Of a stretch of 64,000 bases of DNA, positions 11,301-26,300 are shown piece after piece. The translations under genes and the position numbers were made by a program. Below the pieces are notes generated by a model. It was not told where the DNA came from and did no database searches. It was given only the letters and a program-made list of their open reading frames with translations. Origin of the DNA: Argopecten irradians (Eukaryota; Mollusca; Bivalvia; Pectinida; Pectinidae); assembly GCF_041381155.1 (NCBI RefSeq), contig NC_091142.1, forward strand, positions 38,179,604 to 38,243,603. Reading direction: 5' to 3'. Every line of letters starts with the position of its first letter. The stretch's first letter is position 1.

Positions 11301-14300
11301 AATATTAACATAAAATTGTAGGTATTTCTCCACCTGTCACATGTTTAGCGAAGATCTGTCGGCGATGGAACGAATCGAGCGTGACCAGGAGATGGCAGCT
11401 TGTTCCAGCCAATCAGAGCAAGGTATATGGGAACCAGTTTCAGCCAAAACAGACACACTGATATAAAAATTATTACAGCCAGTGAATAGTCTAGGTTATA
11501 GGGGAGGCTACTCTTTTCAAATTTGGGGAGTACAACAGTAAGAAATTACCTAGCTTCAAAACTATGTTTTCTTTAAGGTTTGATGGTGAAACTACCCATG
11601 AAGATGACATGCCAGTATCAAACTGACCTCTTAAAGCCAAAAAAAACCCACCAAAAAACACACTATTTCCTTCTTGAACAGTATGTTAAATACCTATGCA
11701 AACAAATAATTGGCAGATTTTCAGGCAATAAATGTAGTGTATTCTAATCAGATTGCTTTTCAGGATATCATAGGCCAACTGTTTACTATATTTGTTGTTT
11801 TACAGACAAACTGAGGTCATCAGTAAGTGTGTCAACACTCAAGTTTGTCCTCTACCTGTACATACAACAGATATATAAAGTCTCGCTCAAGGCCTCACTC
11901 GTGTCCGGGGAAGAGTATCCTTTTCTTCTTTTGTTTGAAATCCATTATCTTTTTAATCTATGTACTTTGATTTCTAGGTAATATAATAGATTCTGGATTT
12001 GTCTGTATACCTTGCTTCTGTAATGTTATACATGTATTATTTTTTTGTAGTTCAAAAATTTATTTCAAGAGCTACTGAGGTTCGTACTCCCATAAACATG
12101 TATTACTTATATCACTGTATTCTTGTATTACTGTATTCTATATTGTTGTTGCATTTGGGTTCTTAACATAATAATCAGATGGCCAACTGTTCGCTCCAGT
12201 TCTCCTGATCTAGATGGAACAGGAAGGACAACTCCGCGAGGAAATAAGGTGAGCAGCACATTCTAGTACAACGCCTTACTACAGGCATCTTCGATCTCCA
12301 GTGAAGAGAGTCTATGTGATTCTAACTTCTGGAGGTCAAGGATGTACTACAGGTAGATCTTACATCAATATACATGGTCATCTACAACATCTACACACTA
12401 TCAAACATCAAACATTACTGCACCCTTCAACATAAAAAAGGTCTGGTATAAGCACAGTAAAATCATCCTTACATTACTATCGGTTACTAAAGCTGTAAAG
12501 TTGACAGTACATATTCATTGTTTGCTTTCTAACAAGTCATAAACTCATAGCTACATCAGTGTACTTGTCAAACATTCATATGCAATGTCTTGTACAAGTT
12601 AACATTGAGGGTATATAGTTTTAGACAGTTATTTTCCCAGGGATATTTTCACAATTTCAAAGGACTTTGATTAGGAAAACATAGAGAAATAATTGAATCA
12701 TATACATGTATACAAATAAATGTTCCCAACCCAATATCTGTACAACTTTCTGCCCTAAGACTGGAGAGCTCCACTAATGCTTACCTTGTTTGTTGCAGAC
12801 GCTTGATGATCATAGTCACATGGTGTTTGTACAGAATCACATCCATGAGATTCTGGAGCTGCTTGTAGAGCCAGGTCAGTATGCTATATATTTATACAAT
12901 TATAAATACTACACTGTTTCACCATGTCACAATATCTTTGTTTAATTCCATGAATCAACATTTCTTATTTTTTCAAGACTGGAATATCGCTGAAAAATAA
13001 ACTGATCAGTGTATAATTATTCAAATTGGGATTAACCTAAATTTCCTTAATATTTTCAGGTCTATTTCTATAATATTATCTCATTTATTTCACACGTAGT
13101 TAAGACATTTAAAAGAAATTATGCTATACCATTTCAATTCTATTTTTATGCTTGGTATATCCATGGATATTTAATAAATTGGAGTCCTTCCATTGGCATT
13201 AACAAATATATGAATTAAAAGTAAGTAATCTCCACATGTAAAATGGCCTTAAGTTGTAACACACAGCCGTTTGAACTCTTGTTACAGATGTACTAGGAAG
13301 TGTGGCACCTGGAGACTTAGCCATCAGTTTAACTGCACTAGAAGCACTTGGTTTCCTTATCACTGGGTCTGTGGATAAATGCAAGTGAGTATAACAATAG
13401 TTGGATTAAAAATTTACCAGGTATATGAAATAATAAGTTTGATTGCCTTAGTATGGACCTGCATCAGGGAGCCATATACTGTAGTAATCTGTCAGCCTGG
13501 TCATAATAGGTTTCCAAAGATTTCCTGGAAAACCAATTGGCCAGTTGTTTTGAAACAGCACATTGCAATAGCATTATGTCATATGAAATACAAATACATT
13601 TCAATTATTTTCAAGAAAGTTAACAGTATTTAGAGCAATGACAAGTGTATATATATACACATGGACTGTTGGTCATTGTCTGTCAATATCTGAGTAACAT
13701 GTGGTCTAATATAACATGTTCTTGTAATAAAATAACAGCTGTATTTATATTATGTGTGATGTGTGAATGGAGTATCTCCCTTTAATTGTTGTAAAAATTT
13801 CATTTCAAAACTTAAATATGATACCTATAATTGATGTAAGTTTAAACTATTACTTTTACCACCATTGGAGAGAATTTATTTAGGCTTTGCCTGTTATTTA
13901 ATCCATTTGACTTGAAACATCTTTGTCAATAAAATTTGTTGGTTTGAGAAATGAAATACAAAAATCTTAGCTGTAGGAGATGTCAGTTGTGATTCCCAAT
14001 ATTCTTGTCAGTGACGTAAAGATAAACAATATAAAGCTCAAGTCTTTGTTTCCCTGTGTTAAGAGTATGTTTAATTGTTGTTTTTTATCTATCATCTATT
14101 GTACTTTTGTTTTAGGTCCTTGTTACCCATACAAGATATAGCCCTACTTCAGACAGTACAACATCAGACAGGCTACTCAAAGGTACACAACTCTTGTTAT
14201 AACAGAACACTTGTATTCTGTCATAACAAAGGTACACCACTCTTGTTATTATAGACCACTTGTATTCTGTCATTACAAAGGTACACCACTCTTGTTATAA

Positions 14301-17300
14301 CAGAACACTTGTATTCTGTCATTACAAAGGTACACCACTCTTGTTATATCTGAACACTTGTATTCTGTCATTACAAAGGTACACCACTCTTGTTATAACA
14401 GAACACTTGTATTCTGTCATTACAAAGGTACACCACTCTTGTTATAACAGAACACTTGTATTCTGTCATTACAAAGGTACACCACTCTTGTTATAACAGA
14501 ACACTTGTATTCTGTCATTACAAAGGTACACCACTCTTGTTATAACAGAACACTTGTATTCTGTCATTACAAAGGTACACCACTCTTGTTATAACAGAAC
14601 ACTTGTATTCTGTCATTACAAAGGTACACCACTCTTGTTATAACAGAACACTTGTATTCTGTCATTACAAAGGTACACCACTCTTGTTATAACAGAACAC
14701 TTGTATTCTGTCATTACAAAGGTACACCACTCTTGTTATAACAACACTTGTATTCTGTCATTACAAAGGTACACTTTGTAAAAATTTTCTGTCATTACAA
14801 AGGTAACACTCTTGTTATAAGAACACTTGTATTCTGTCATTACAAAGGTACACCACTCTTGTTATAACAGAACACTTGTATTCTGTCATTACAAAGGTAC
14901 ACCACTCTTGTTATAACAGAACACTTGTATTCTGTCATTACAAAGGTACACACTCTTGTTATAACAGAACACTTGTATTCTGTCATTACAAAGGTACACC
15001 ACTCTTGTTATAACAGAACACTTGTATTCTGTCATTACAAAGGTACACCACTCTTGTTATAACAGAACACTTGTATTCTGTCATTACAAAGGTACACCAC
15101 TCTTGTTATAACAGAACACTTGTATTCTGTCATTACAAAGGTACACCACTCTTCTTGTTATAACAGAACACTTGTATTCTGTCATTACAAAGGTACACCA
15201 CTCTTGTTATAACAGAACACTTGTATTCTGTCATTACAAAGGTACACCACTCTTGTTATAACAGAACACTTGTATTCTGTCATTACAAAGGTACACCACT
15301 CTTGTTATAATAGAACACTTGTATTCTGTCATTACAAAGGTACACCACTCTTGTTATAACAGAACACTTGTATTCTGTCATTACAAAGGTACACCACTCT
15401 TGTTATAACAGAACACTTGTATTCTGTCATTACAAAGGTACACCACTCTTGTTATAACAGAACACTTGTATTCTGTCATTACAAAGGTACACCACTCTTG
15501 TTATAACAGAACACTTGTATTCTGTCATTACAAAGGTACACCACTCTTGTTATAACAGAACACTTGTATTCTGTCATTACAAAGGTACACCACTCTTGTT
15601 ATAACAGAACACTTGTATTCTGTCATTACAAAGGTACACCACTCTTGTTATAACAGAACACTTGTATTCTGTCATTACAAAGGTACACCACTCTTGTTAT
15701 AATAGAACACTTGTATTCTGTCATTACAAAGGTACACCACTCTTGTTATAACAGAACACTTGTATTCTGTCATTACAAAGGTACACCACTCTTGTTATAA
15801 CAGAACACTTGTATTCTGTCATTACAAAGGTACACCACTCTTGTTATAACAGAACACTTGTATTCTGTCATTACAAAGGTACACCACTCTTGTTATAACA
15901 GAACACTTGTATTCTGTCATTACAAAGGTACACCACTCTTGTTATAACAGAACACTTGTATTCTGTCATTACAAAGGTACACCTCTTGTTATAACAGAAC
16001 ACTTGTATTCTGTCATTACAAAGGTACACCACTCTTGTTATAACAGAACACTTGTATTCTGTCATTACAAAGGTACACCACTCTTGTTATAACAGACCAC
16101 TTGTATTCTGTCATTACAAAGGTACACCACTCTTGTTATAACAGAACACTTGTATTCTGTCATTACAAAGGTACACCACTCTTGTTATAACAGAACACTT
16201 GTATTCTGTCATTACAAAGGTACACCACTCTTGTTATAACAGAACACTTGTATTCTGTCATTACAAAGGTACACCACTCTTGTTATAACAGAACACTTGT
16301 ATTCTGTCATTACAAAGGTACACCACTCTTGTTATAACAGAACACTTGTATTCTGTCATTACAAAGGTACACCACTCTTGTTATAACAGAACACTTGTAT
16401 TCTGTCATTACAAAGGTACACCACTCTTGTTATAACAGAACACTTGTATTCTGTCATTACAAAGGTACACCACTCTTGTTATAACAGAACACTTGTATTC
16501 TGTCATTACAAAGGTACACCACTCTTGTTATAACAGACCACTTGTATTCTGTCATTACAAAGGTACACCACTCTTGTTATAACAGAACACTTGTATTCTG
16601 TCATTACAAAGGTACACCACTCTTGTTATAACAGAACACTTGTATTCTGTCATTACAAAGGTACACCACTCTTGTTATAACAGAACACTTGTATTCTGTC
16701 ATTACAAAGGTACACACCACTCTTGTTATAACAGAACACTTGTATTCTGTCATTACAAAGGTACACCACTCTTGTTATAACAGAACACTTGTATTCTGTC
16801 ATTACAAAGGTACACCACTCTTGTTATAACAGAACACTTGTATTCTGTCATTACAAAGGTACACCACTCTTGTTATAACAGAACACTTGTATTCTGTCAT
16901 TACAAAGGTACACCACACACACTCTTGTTATAACAGAACACTTGTATTCTGTCATTACAAAGGTACACCACTCTTGTTATAACAGAACACTTGTATTCTG
17001 TCATTACAAAGGTACACCACTCTTGTTATAACAGAACACTTGTATTCTGTCATTACAAAGGTACACCACTCTTGTTATAACAGAACACTTGTATTCTGTC
17101 ATTACAAAGGTCACCACTCTTGTTATAACAGAACACTTGTATTCTGTCATTACAAAGGTACACCACTCTTGTTATAACAGAACACTTGTATTCTGTCATT
17201 ACAAAGGTACACCACTCTTGTTATAACAGAACACTTGTATTCTGTCATTACAAAGGTACACCACTCTTGTTATAACAGAACACTTGTATTCTGTCATTAC

Positions 17301-20300
17301 AAAGGTACACCACTCTTGTTATAACAGAACACTTGTATTCTGTCATTACAAAGGTACACCACTCTTGTTATAACAGAACACTTGTATTCTGTCATTACAA
17401 AGGTACACCACTCTTGTTATAACAGAACACTTGTATTCTGTCATTACAAAGGTACACCACTCTTGTTATAACAGAACACTTGTATTCTGTCATTACAAAG
17501 GTACACCACTCTTGTTATAACAGAACACTTGTATTCTGTCATTACAAAGGTACACCACTCTTGTTATAACAGAACACTTGTATTCTGTCATTACAAAGGT
17601 ACACCACTCTTGTTTATAACAGAACACTTGTATTCTGTCATTACAAAGGTACACCACTCTTGTTATAACAGAACACTTGTATTCTGTCATTACAAAGGTA
17701 CACCACTCTTGTTATAACAGAACACTTGTATTCTGTCATTACAAAGGTACACCACTCTTGTTATAACAGAACACTTGTATTCTGTCATTACAAAGGTACA
17801 CCACTCTTGTTATAACAGAACACTTGTATTCTGTCATTACAAAGGTACACCACTCTTGTTATAACAGAACACTTGTATTCTGTCATTACAAAGGTACACC
17901 ACTCTTGTTATAACAGAACACTTGTATTCTGTCATTACAAAGGTACACCACTCTTGTTATAACAGAACACTTGTATTCTGTCATTACAAAGGTACACCAC
18001 TCTTGTTATAACAGACCACTTGTATTCTGTCATTACAAAGGTACACCACTCTTGTTATAACAGAACACTTGTATTCTGTCATTACAAAGGTACACCACTC
18101 TTGTTATAACAGAACACTTGTATTCTGTCATTACAAAGGTACACCACTCTTGTTATAACAGAACACTTGTATTCTGTCATTACAAAGGTACACCACTCTT
18201 GTTATAACAGAACACTTGTATTCTGTCATTACAAAGGTACACCACTCTTGTTATAACAGAACACTTGTATTCTGTCATTACAAAGGTACACCACTCTTGT
18301 TATAACAGAACACTTGTATTCTGTCATTACAAAGGTACACCACTCTTGTTATAACAGAACACTTGTATTCTGTCATTACAAAGGTACACCACTCTTGTTA
18401 TAACAGAACACTTGTATTCTGTCATTACAAAGGTACACCACTCTTGTTATAACAGAACACTTGTATTCTGTCATTACAAAGGTACACCACTCTTGTTATA
18501 ACAGAACACTTGTATTCTGTCATTACAAAGGTACACCACTCTTGTTATAACAGAACACTTGTATTCTGTCATTACAAAGGTACACCACTCTTGTTATAAC
18601 AGAACACTTGTATTCTGTCATTACAAAGGTACACCACTCTTGTTATAACAGAACACTTGTATTCTGTCATTACAAAGGTACACCACTCTTGTTATAACAG
18701 AACACTTGTATTCTGTCATTACAAAGGTACACCACTCTTGTTATAACAGAACACTTGTATTCTGTCATTACAAAGGTACACCACTCTTGTTATAACAGAA
18801 CACTTGTATTCTGTCATTACAAAGGTACACCACTCTTGTTATAACAGAACACTTGTATTCTGTCATTACAAAGGTACACCACTCTTGTTATAACAGAACA
18901 CTTGTATTCTGTCATTACAAAGGTACACACACTCTTGTTATAACAGAACACTTGTATTCTGTCATTACAAAGGTACACCACTCTTGTTATAACAGAACAC
19001 TTGTATTCTGTCATTACAAAGGTACACCACTCTTGTTATATAAAGAACACTTGTATTCTGTCATTACAAAGGTACACCACTCTTGTTATAACAGAACACT
19101 TGTATTCTGTCATTACAAAGGTACACCACTCTTGTTATAACAGAACACTTGTATTCTGTCATTACAAAGGTGTACACCACTCTTGTTATAACAGAACACT
19201 TGTATTCTGTCATTACAAAGGTACACCACTCTTGTTATAACAGAACACTTGTATTCTGTCATTACAAAGGTACACCACTCTTGTTATAACAGAACACTTG
19301 TATTCTGTCATTACAAAGGTACACCACTCTTGTTATAACAGACCACTTGTATTCTGTCATTACAAAGGTACACCACTCTTGTTATAACAGAACACTTGTA
19401 TTCTGTCTTTCTGTTATACAAAGGTACACCACTCTTGTTATAACAGAACACTTGTATTCTGTCATTACAAAGGTACACCACTCTTGTTATAACAGAACAC
19501 TTGTATTCTGTCATTACAAAGGTACACCACTCTTGTTATAACAGAACACTTGTATTCTGTCATTACAAAGGTACACCACTCTTGTTATAACAGAACACTT
19601 GTATTCTGTCATTACAAAGGTACACCACTCTTGTTATAACAGAACACTTGTATTCTGTCATTACAAAGGTACACCACTCTTGTTATAACAGAACACTTGT
19701 ATTCTGTCATTACAAAGGTACACCACTCTTGTTATAACAGAACACTTGTATTCTGTCATTACAAAGGTACACCACTCTTGTTATAACAGAACACATTGTA
19801 TTCTGTCATTACAAAGGTACACCACTCTTGTTATAACAGAACACTTGTATTCTGTCATTACAAAGGTACACCACTCTTGTTATAATAGAACACTTGTATT
19901 CTGTCATTACAAAGGTACACCACTCTTGTTATAACAGAACACTTGTATTCTGTCATTACAAAGGTACACCACTCTTGTTATAACAGAACACTTGTATTCT
20001 GTCATTACAAAGGTACACCACTCTTGTTATAACAGAACACTTGTATTCTGTCATTACAAAGGTACACCACTCTTGTTATAACAGAACACTTGTATTCTGT
20101 CATTACAAAGGTACACCACTCTTGTTATAACAGAACACTTGTATTCTGTCATTACAAAGGTACACCACTCTTGTTATAACAGAACACTTGTATTCTGTCA
20201 TTACAAAGGTACACCACTCTTGTTATAACAGAACACTTGTATTCTGTCATTACAAAGGTACACCACTCTTGTTATAACAGAACACTTGTATTCTGTCATT

Positions 20301-23300
20301 ACAAAGGTACACCACTCTTGTTATAACAGAACACTTGTATTCTGTCATTACAAAGGTACACCACTCTTGTTATAACAGAACACTTGTATTCTGTCATTAC
20401 AAAGGTACACCACTCTTGTTATAACAGAACACTTGTATTCTGTCATTACAAAGGTACACCACTCTTGTTATAACAGAACACTTGTATTCTGTCATTACAA
20501 AGGTACACCACTCTTGTTATAACAGAACACTTGTATTCTGTCATTACAAAGGTACACCACTCTTGTTATAACAGAACACTTGTATTCTGTCATTACAAAG
20601 GTACACCACTCTTGTTATAACAGAACACTTGTATTCTGTCATTACAAAGGTACACCACTATTGTTATAACAGAACACTTGTATTCTGTCATTACAAAGGT
20701 ACACCACTCTTGTTATAACAGAACACTTGTATTCTGTCATTACAAAGGTACACCACTCTTGTTATAACAGAACACTTGTATTCTGTCATTACAAAGGTAC
20801 ACCACTCTTGTTATAACAGAACACTTGTATTCTGTCATTACAAAGGTACACACACTTTATTCTGTTACAAAGGTACCACTCTTGTTATAAAGAACACTTG
20901 TATTCTGTCATTACAAAGGTACACCACTCTTGTTATAACAGAACACTTGTATTCTGTCATTACAAAGGTACACCACTCTTGTTATAACAGAACACTTGTA
21001 TTCTGTCATTACAAAGGTACACCACTCTTGTTATAACAGAACACTTGTATTCTGTCATTACAAAGGTACACCACTCTTGTTATAACAGAACACTTGTATT
21101 CTGTCATTACAAAGGTACACCACTCTTGTTATAACAGAACACTTGTATTCTGTCATTACAAAGGTACACCACTCTTGTTATAACAGAACACTTGTATTCT
21201 GTCATTACAAAGGTACACCACTCTTGTTATAACAGAACACTTGTATTCTGTCATTACAAAGGTACACCACTCTTGTTATAATAGACCACTTGTATTCTAT
21301 CATTACAAAGGTACACCACTCTTGTTATAACAGAACACTTGTATTCTGTCATTACAAAGGTACACCACTCTTGTTATAACAGAACACTTGTATTCTGTCA
21401 TTACAAAGGTACACCACTCTTGTTATAACAGAACACTTGTATTCTGTCATTACAAAGGTACACCACTCTTGTTATAACAGAACACTTGTATTCTGTCATT
21501 ACAAAGGTACACCACTCTTGTTATAACAGAACACTTGTATTCTGTCATTACAAAGGTACACCACTCTTGTTATAACAGAACACTTGTATTCTGTCATTAC
21601 AAAGGTACACCACTCTTGTTATAACAGAACACTTGTATTCTGTCATTACAAAGGTACACCACTCTTGTTATAACAGAACACTTGTATTCTGTCATTACAA
21701 AGGTACACCACTCTTGTTATAACAGAACACTTGTATTCTGTCATTACAAAGGTACACCACTCTTGTTATAACAGAACACTTGTATTCTGTCATTACAAAG
21801 GTACACCACTCTTGTTATAACAGAACACTTGTATTCTGTCATTACAAAGGTACACCACTCTTGTTATAACAGAACACTTGTATTCTGTCATTACAAAGGT
21901 ACACCACTCTTGTTATAACAGAACACTTGTATTCTGTCATTACAAAGGTACACCACTCTTGTTATAACAGAACACTTGTATTCTGTCATTACAAAGGTAC
22001 ACCACTCTTGTTATAACAGAACACTTGTATTCTGTCATTACAAAGGTACACCACTCTTGTTATAACAGAACACTTGTATTCTGTCATTACAAAGGTACAC
22101 CACTCTTGTTATAACAGAACACTTGTATTCTGTCATTACAAAGGTACACCACTCTTGTTATAACAGAACACTTGTATTCTGTCATTACAAAGGTACACCA
22201 CTCTTGTTATAACAGAACACTTGTATTCTGTCATTACAAAGGTACACCACTCTTGTTATAACAGAACACTTGTATTCTGTCATTACAAAGGTACACCACT
22301 CTTGTTATAACAGAACACTTGTATTCTGTCATTACAAAGGTACACCACTCTTGTTATAACAGAACACTTGTATTCTGTCATTACAAAGGTACACCACTCT
22401 TGTTATAACAGAACACTTGTATTCTGTCATTACAAAGGTACACCACTCTTGTTATAACAGAACACTTGTATTCTGTCATTACAAAGGTACACCACTCTTG
22501 TTATAACAGAACACTTGTATTCTGTCATTACAAAGGTACACCACTCTTGTTATAACAGAACACTTGTATTCTGTCATTACAAAGGTACACCACTCTTGTT
22601 ATAAAGAACACTTGTATTCTGTCATTACAAAGGTACACCACTCTTGTTATAACAGAACACTTGTATTCTGTCATTACAAAGGTACACCACTCTTGTTATA
22701 ACAGAACACTTGTATTCTGTCATTACAAAGGTACACCACTCTTGTTATAACAGAACACTTGTATTCTGTCATTACAAAGGTACACCACTCTTGTTATAAC
22801 AGAACACTTGTATTCTGTCATTACAAAGGTACACCACTCTTGTTATAACAGAACACTTGTATTCTGTCATTACAAAGGTACACCACTCTTGTTATAACAG
22901 AACACTTGTATTCTGTCATTACAAAGGTACACCACTCTTGTTATAACAGAACACTTGTATTCTGTCATTACAAAGGTACACCACTCTTGTTATAACAGAA
23001 CACTTGTATTCTGTCATTACAAAGGTACACCACTCTTGTTATAACAGAACACTTGTATTCTGTCATACAAAGGTACACCACTCTTGTTATAACAGAACAC
23101 TTGTATTCTGTCATTACAAAGGTACACCACTCTTGTTATAATAGAACACTTGTATTCTGTCATTACAAAGGTACACCACTCTTGTTATAACAGAACACTT
23201 GTATTCTGTCATTACAAAGGTACACCACTCTTGTTATAACAGAACACTTGTATTCTGTCATTACAAAGGTACACCACTCTTGTTATAACAGAACACTTGT

Positions 23301-26300
23301 ATTCTGTCATTACAAAGGTACACCACTCTTGTTATAACAGAACACTTGTATTCTGTCATTACAAAGGTACACCACTCTCTTTTATATTAAGAACACTTGT
23401 ATTCTGTCATTACTAAAGGTACACCACTCTTGTTATAACAGAACACTTGTATTCTGTCATTACAAAGGTACACCACTCTTGTTATAACAGAACACTTGTA
23501 TTCTGTCATTACAAAGGTACACCACTCTTGTTATAACAGAACACTTGTATTCTGTCATTACAAAGGTACACCACTCTTGTTATAACAGAACACTTGTATT
23601 CTGTCATTACAAAGGTACACCACTCTTGTTATAACAGAACACTTGTATTCTGTCATTACAAAGGTACACCACTCTTGTTATAACAGAACACTTGTATTCT
23701 GTCATTACAAAGGTACACCACTCTTGTTATAACAGAACACTTGTATTCTGTCATTACAAAGGTACACCACTCTTGTTATAACAGAACACTTGTATTCTGT
23801 CATTACAAAGGTACACCACTCTTGTTATAACAGAACACTTGTATTCTGTCATTACAAAGGTACGTCTTGTTTAACACACTTGTATTCTGTCATTACAAAG
23901 GTACACCACTCTTGTTATAACAGAACACTTGTATTCTGTCATTACAAAGGTACACCACTCTTGTTATAACAGAACACTTGTATTCTGTCATTACAAAGGT
24001 ACACCACTCTTGTTATAACAGAACACTTGTATTCTGTCATTACAAAGGTACACCACTCTTGTTATAACAGACCACTTGTATTCTGTCATTACAAAGGTAC
24101 ACCACTCTTGTTATAACAGAACACTTGTATTCTGTCATTACAAAGGTACACCACTCTTGTTATAACAGAACACTTGTATTCTGTCATTACAAAGGTACAC
24201 CACTCTTGTTATAACAGAACACTTGTATTCTGTCATTACAAAGGTACACCACTCTTGTTATAACAGAACACTTGTATTCTGTCATTACAAAGGTACACCA
24301 CTCTTGTTATAACAGAACACTTGTATTCTGTCATTACAAAGGTACACACCACTCTTGTTATAACAGAACACTTGTATTCTGTCATTACAAAGGTACACCA
24401 CTCTTGTTATAACAGAACACTTGTATTCTGTCATTACAAAGGTACACCACTCTTGTTATAACAGAACACTTGTATTCTGTCATTACAAAGGTACACCACT
24501 CTTGTTATAACAGAACACTTGTATTCTGTCATTACAAAGGTACACCACTCTTGTTATAACAGAACACTTGTATTCTGTCATTACAAAGGTACACCACTCT
24601 TGTTATAACAGAACACTTGTATTCTGTCATTACAAAGGTACACCACCACTCTTGTTATATACAGAACACTTGTATTCTGTCATTACAAAGGTACACCACT
24701 CTTGTTATAACAGAACACTTGTATTCTGTCATTACAAAGGTACACCACTCTTGTTATAACAGAACACTTGTATTCTGTCATTACAAAGGTACACCACTCT
24801 TGTTATAACAGAACACTTGTATTCTGTCATTACAAAGGTACACCACTCTTGTTATAACAGAACACTTGTATTCTGTCATTACAAAGGTACACCACTCTTG
24901 TTATAACAGAACACTTGTATTCTGTCATTACAAAGGTACACCACTCTTGTTATAACAGAACACTTGTATTCTGTCATTACAAAGGTACACCACTCTTGTT
25001 ATAACAGAACACTTGTATTCTGTCATTACAAAGGTACACCACTCTTGTTATAACAGAACACTTGTATTCTGTCATTACAAAGGTACACCACTCTTGTTAT
25101 AACAGAACACTTGTATTCTGTCATTACAAAGGTACACCACTCTTGTTATAAGAACACTTGTATTCTGTCATTACAAAGGTACACCACTCTTGTTATAACA
25201 GAACACTTGTATTCTGTCATTACAAAGGTACACCACTCTTGTTATAACAGAACACTTGTATTCTGTCATTACAAAGGTACACCACTCTTGTTATAACAGA
25301 ACACTTGTATTCTGTCATTACAAAGGTACACCACTCTTGTTATAACAGAACACTTGTATTCTGTCATTACAAAGGTACACCACTCTTGTTATAACAGAAC
25401 ACTTGTATTCTGTCATTACAAAGGTACACCACTCTTGTTATAACAGAACACTTGTATTCTGTCATTACAAAGGTACACCACTCTTGTTATAACAGAACAC
25501 TTGTATTCTGTCATTACAAAGGTACACCACTCTTGTTATAACAGAACACTTGTATTCTGTCATTACAAAGGTACACCACTCTTGTTATAACAGAACACTT
25601 GTATTCTGTCATTACAAAGGTACACCACTCTTGTTATAACAGAACACTTGTATTCTGTCATTACAAAGGTACACCACTCTTGTTATAACAGAACACTTGT
25701 ATTCTGTCATTACAAAGGTACACCACTCTTGTTATAACAGAACACTTGTATTCTGTCATTACAAAGGTACACCACTCTTGTTATAACAGAACACTTGTAT
25801 TCTGTCATTACAAAGGTACACCACTCTTGTTATAACAGAACACTTGTATTCTGTCATTACAAAGGTACACCACTCTTGTTATAACAGAACACTTGTATTC
25901 TGTCATTACAAAGGTACACCACTCTTGTTATAACAGAACACTTGTATTCTGTCATTACAAAGGTACACCACTCTTGTTATAACAGACCACTTGTATTCTG
26001 TCTTTATATATTACAGAGTTACTTCCCTTGTGGGTAGGTACCCATGGTGATGTCACTATTTTGTGAGGGAAACTCACACAGATATTTTAACTACTTTTTA
26101 ACTTGATATTGGTTTATTGGTGTGTATGTTCCTTCACTGCTGTGCAGGTAGGAAATAAGAATTGTACCTGCTACTCCCATTACATGATTGTAAAAGGCAA
26201 CTAAATTATCATATTAGATATCTAATTCTGACAGAAATGTTGAGATTTGTTTTTCCTTTTCAGATGACCCGAGTGTTTTCACTACGTCTGCTACAGAACT

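Noticed and set aside
11342..11422. Shorter TBCCD1 exon 4 from a downstream acceptor after ATGTTTAG
   Set aside because: That would lose a family-conserved stretch; the acceptor at 11321 gives the expected MYF continuation and keeps phase.
14183..26002. CRISPR-like array
   Set aside because: The 49-bp units are directly adjacent with no unique spacers, and the locus is a eukaryotic intron; it is a minisatellite.
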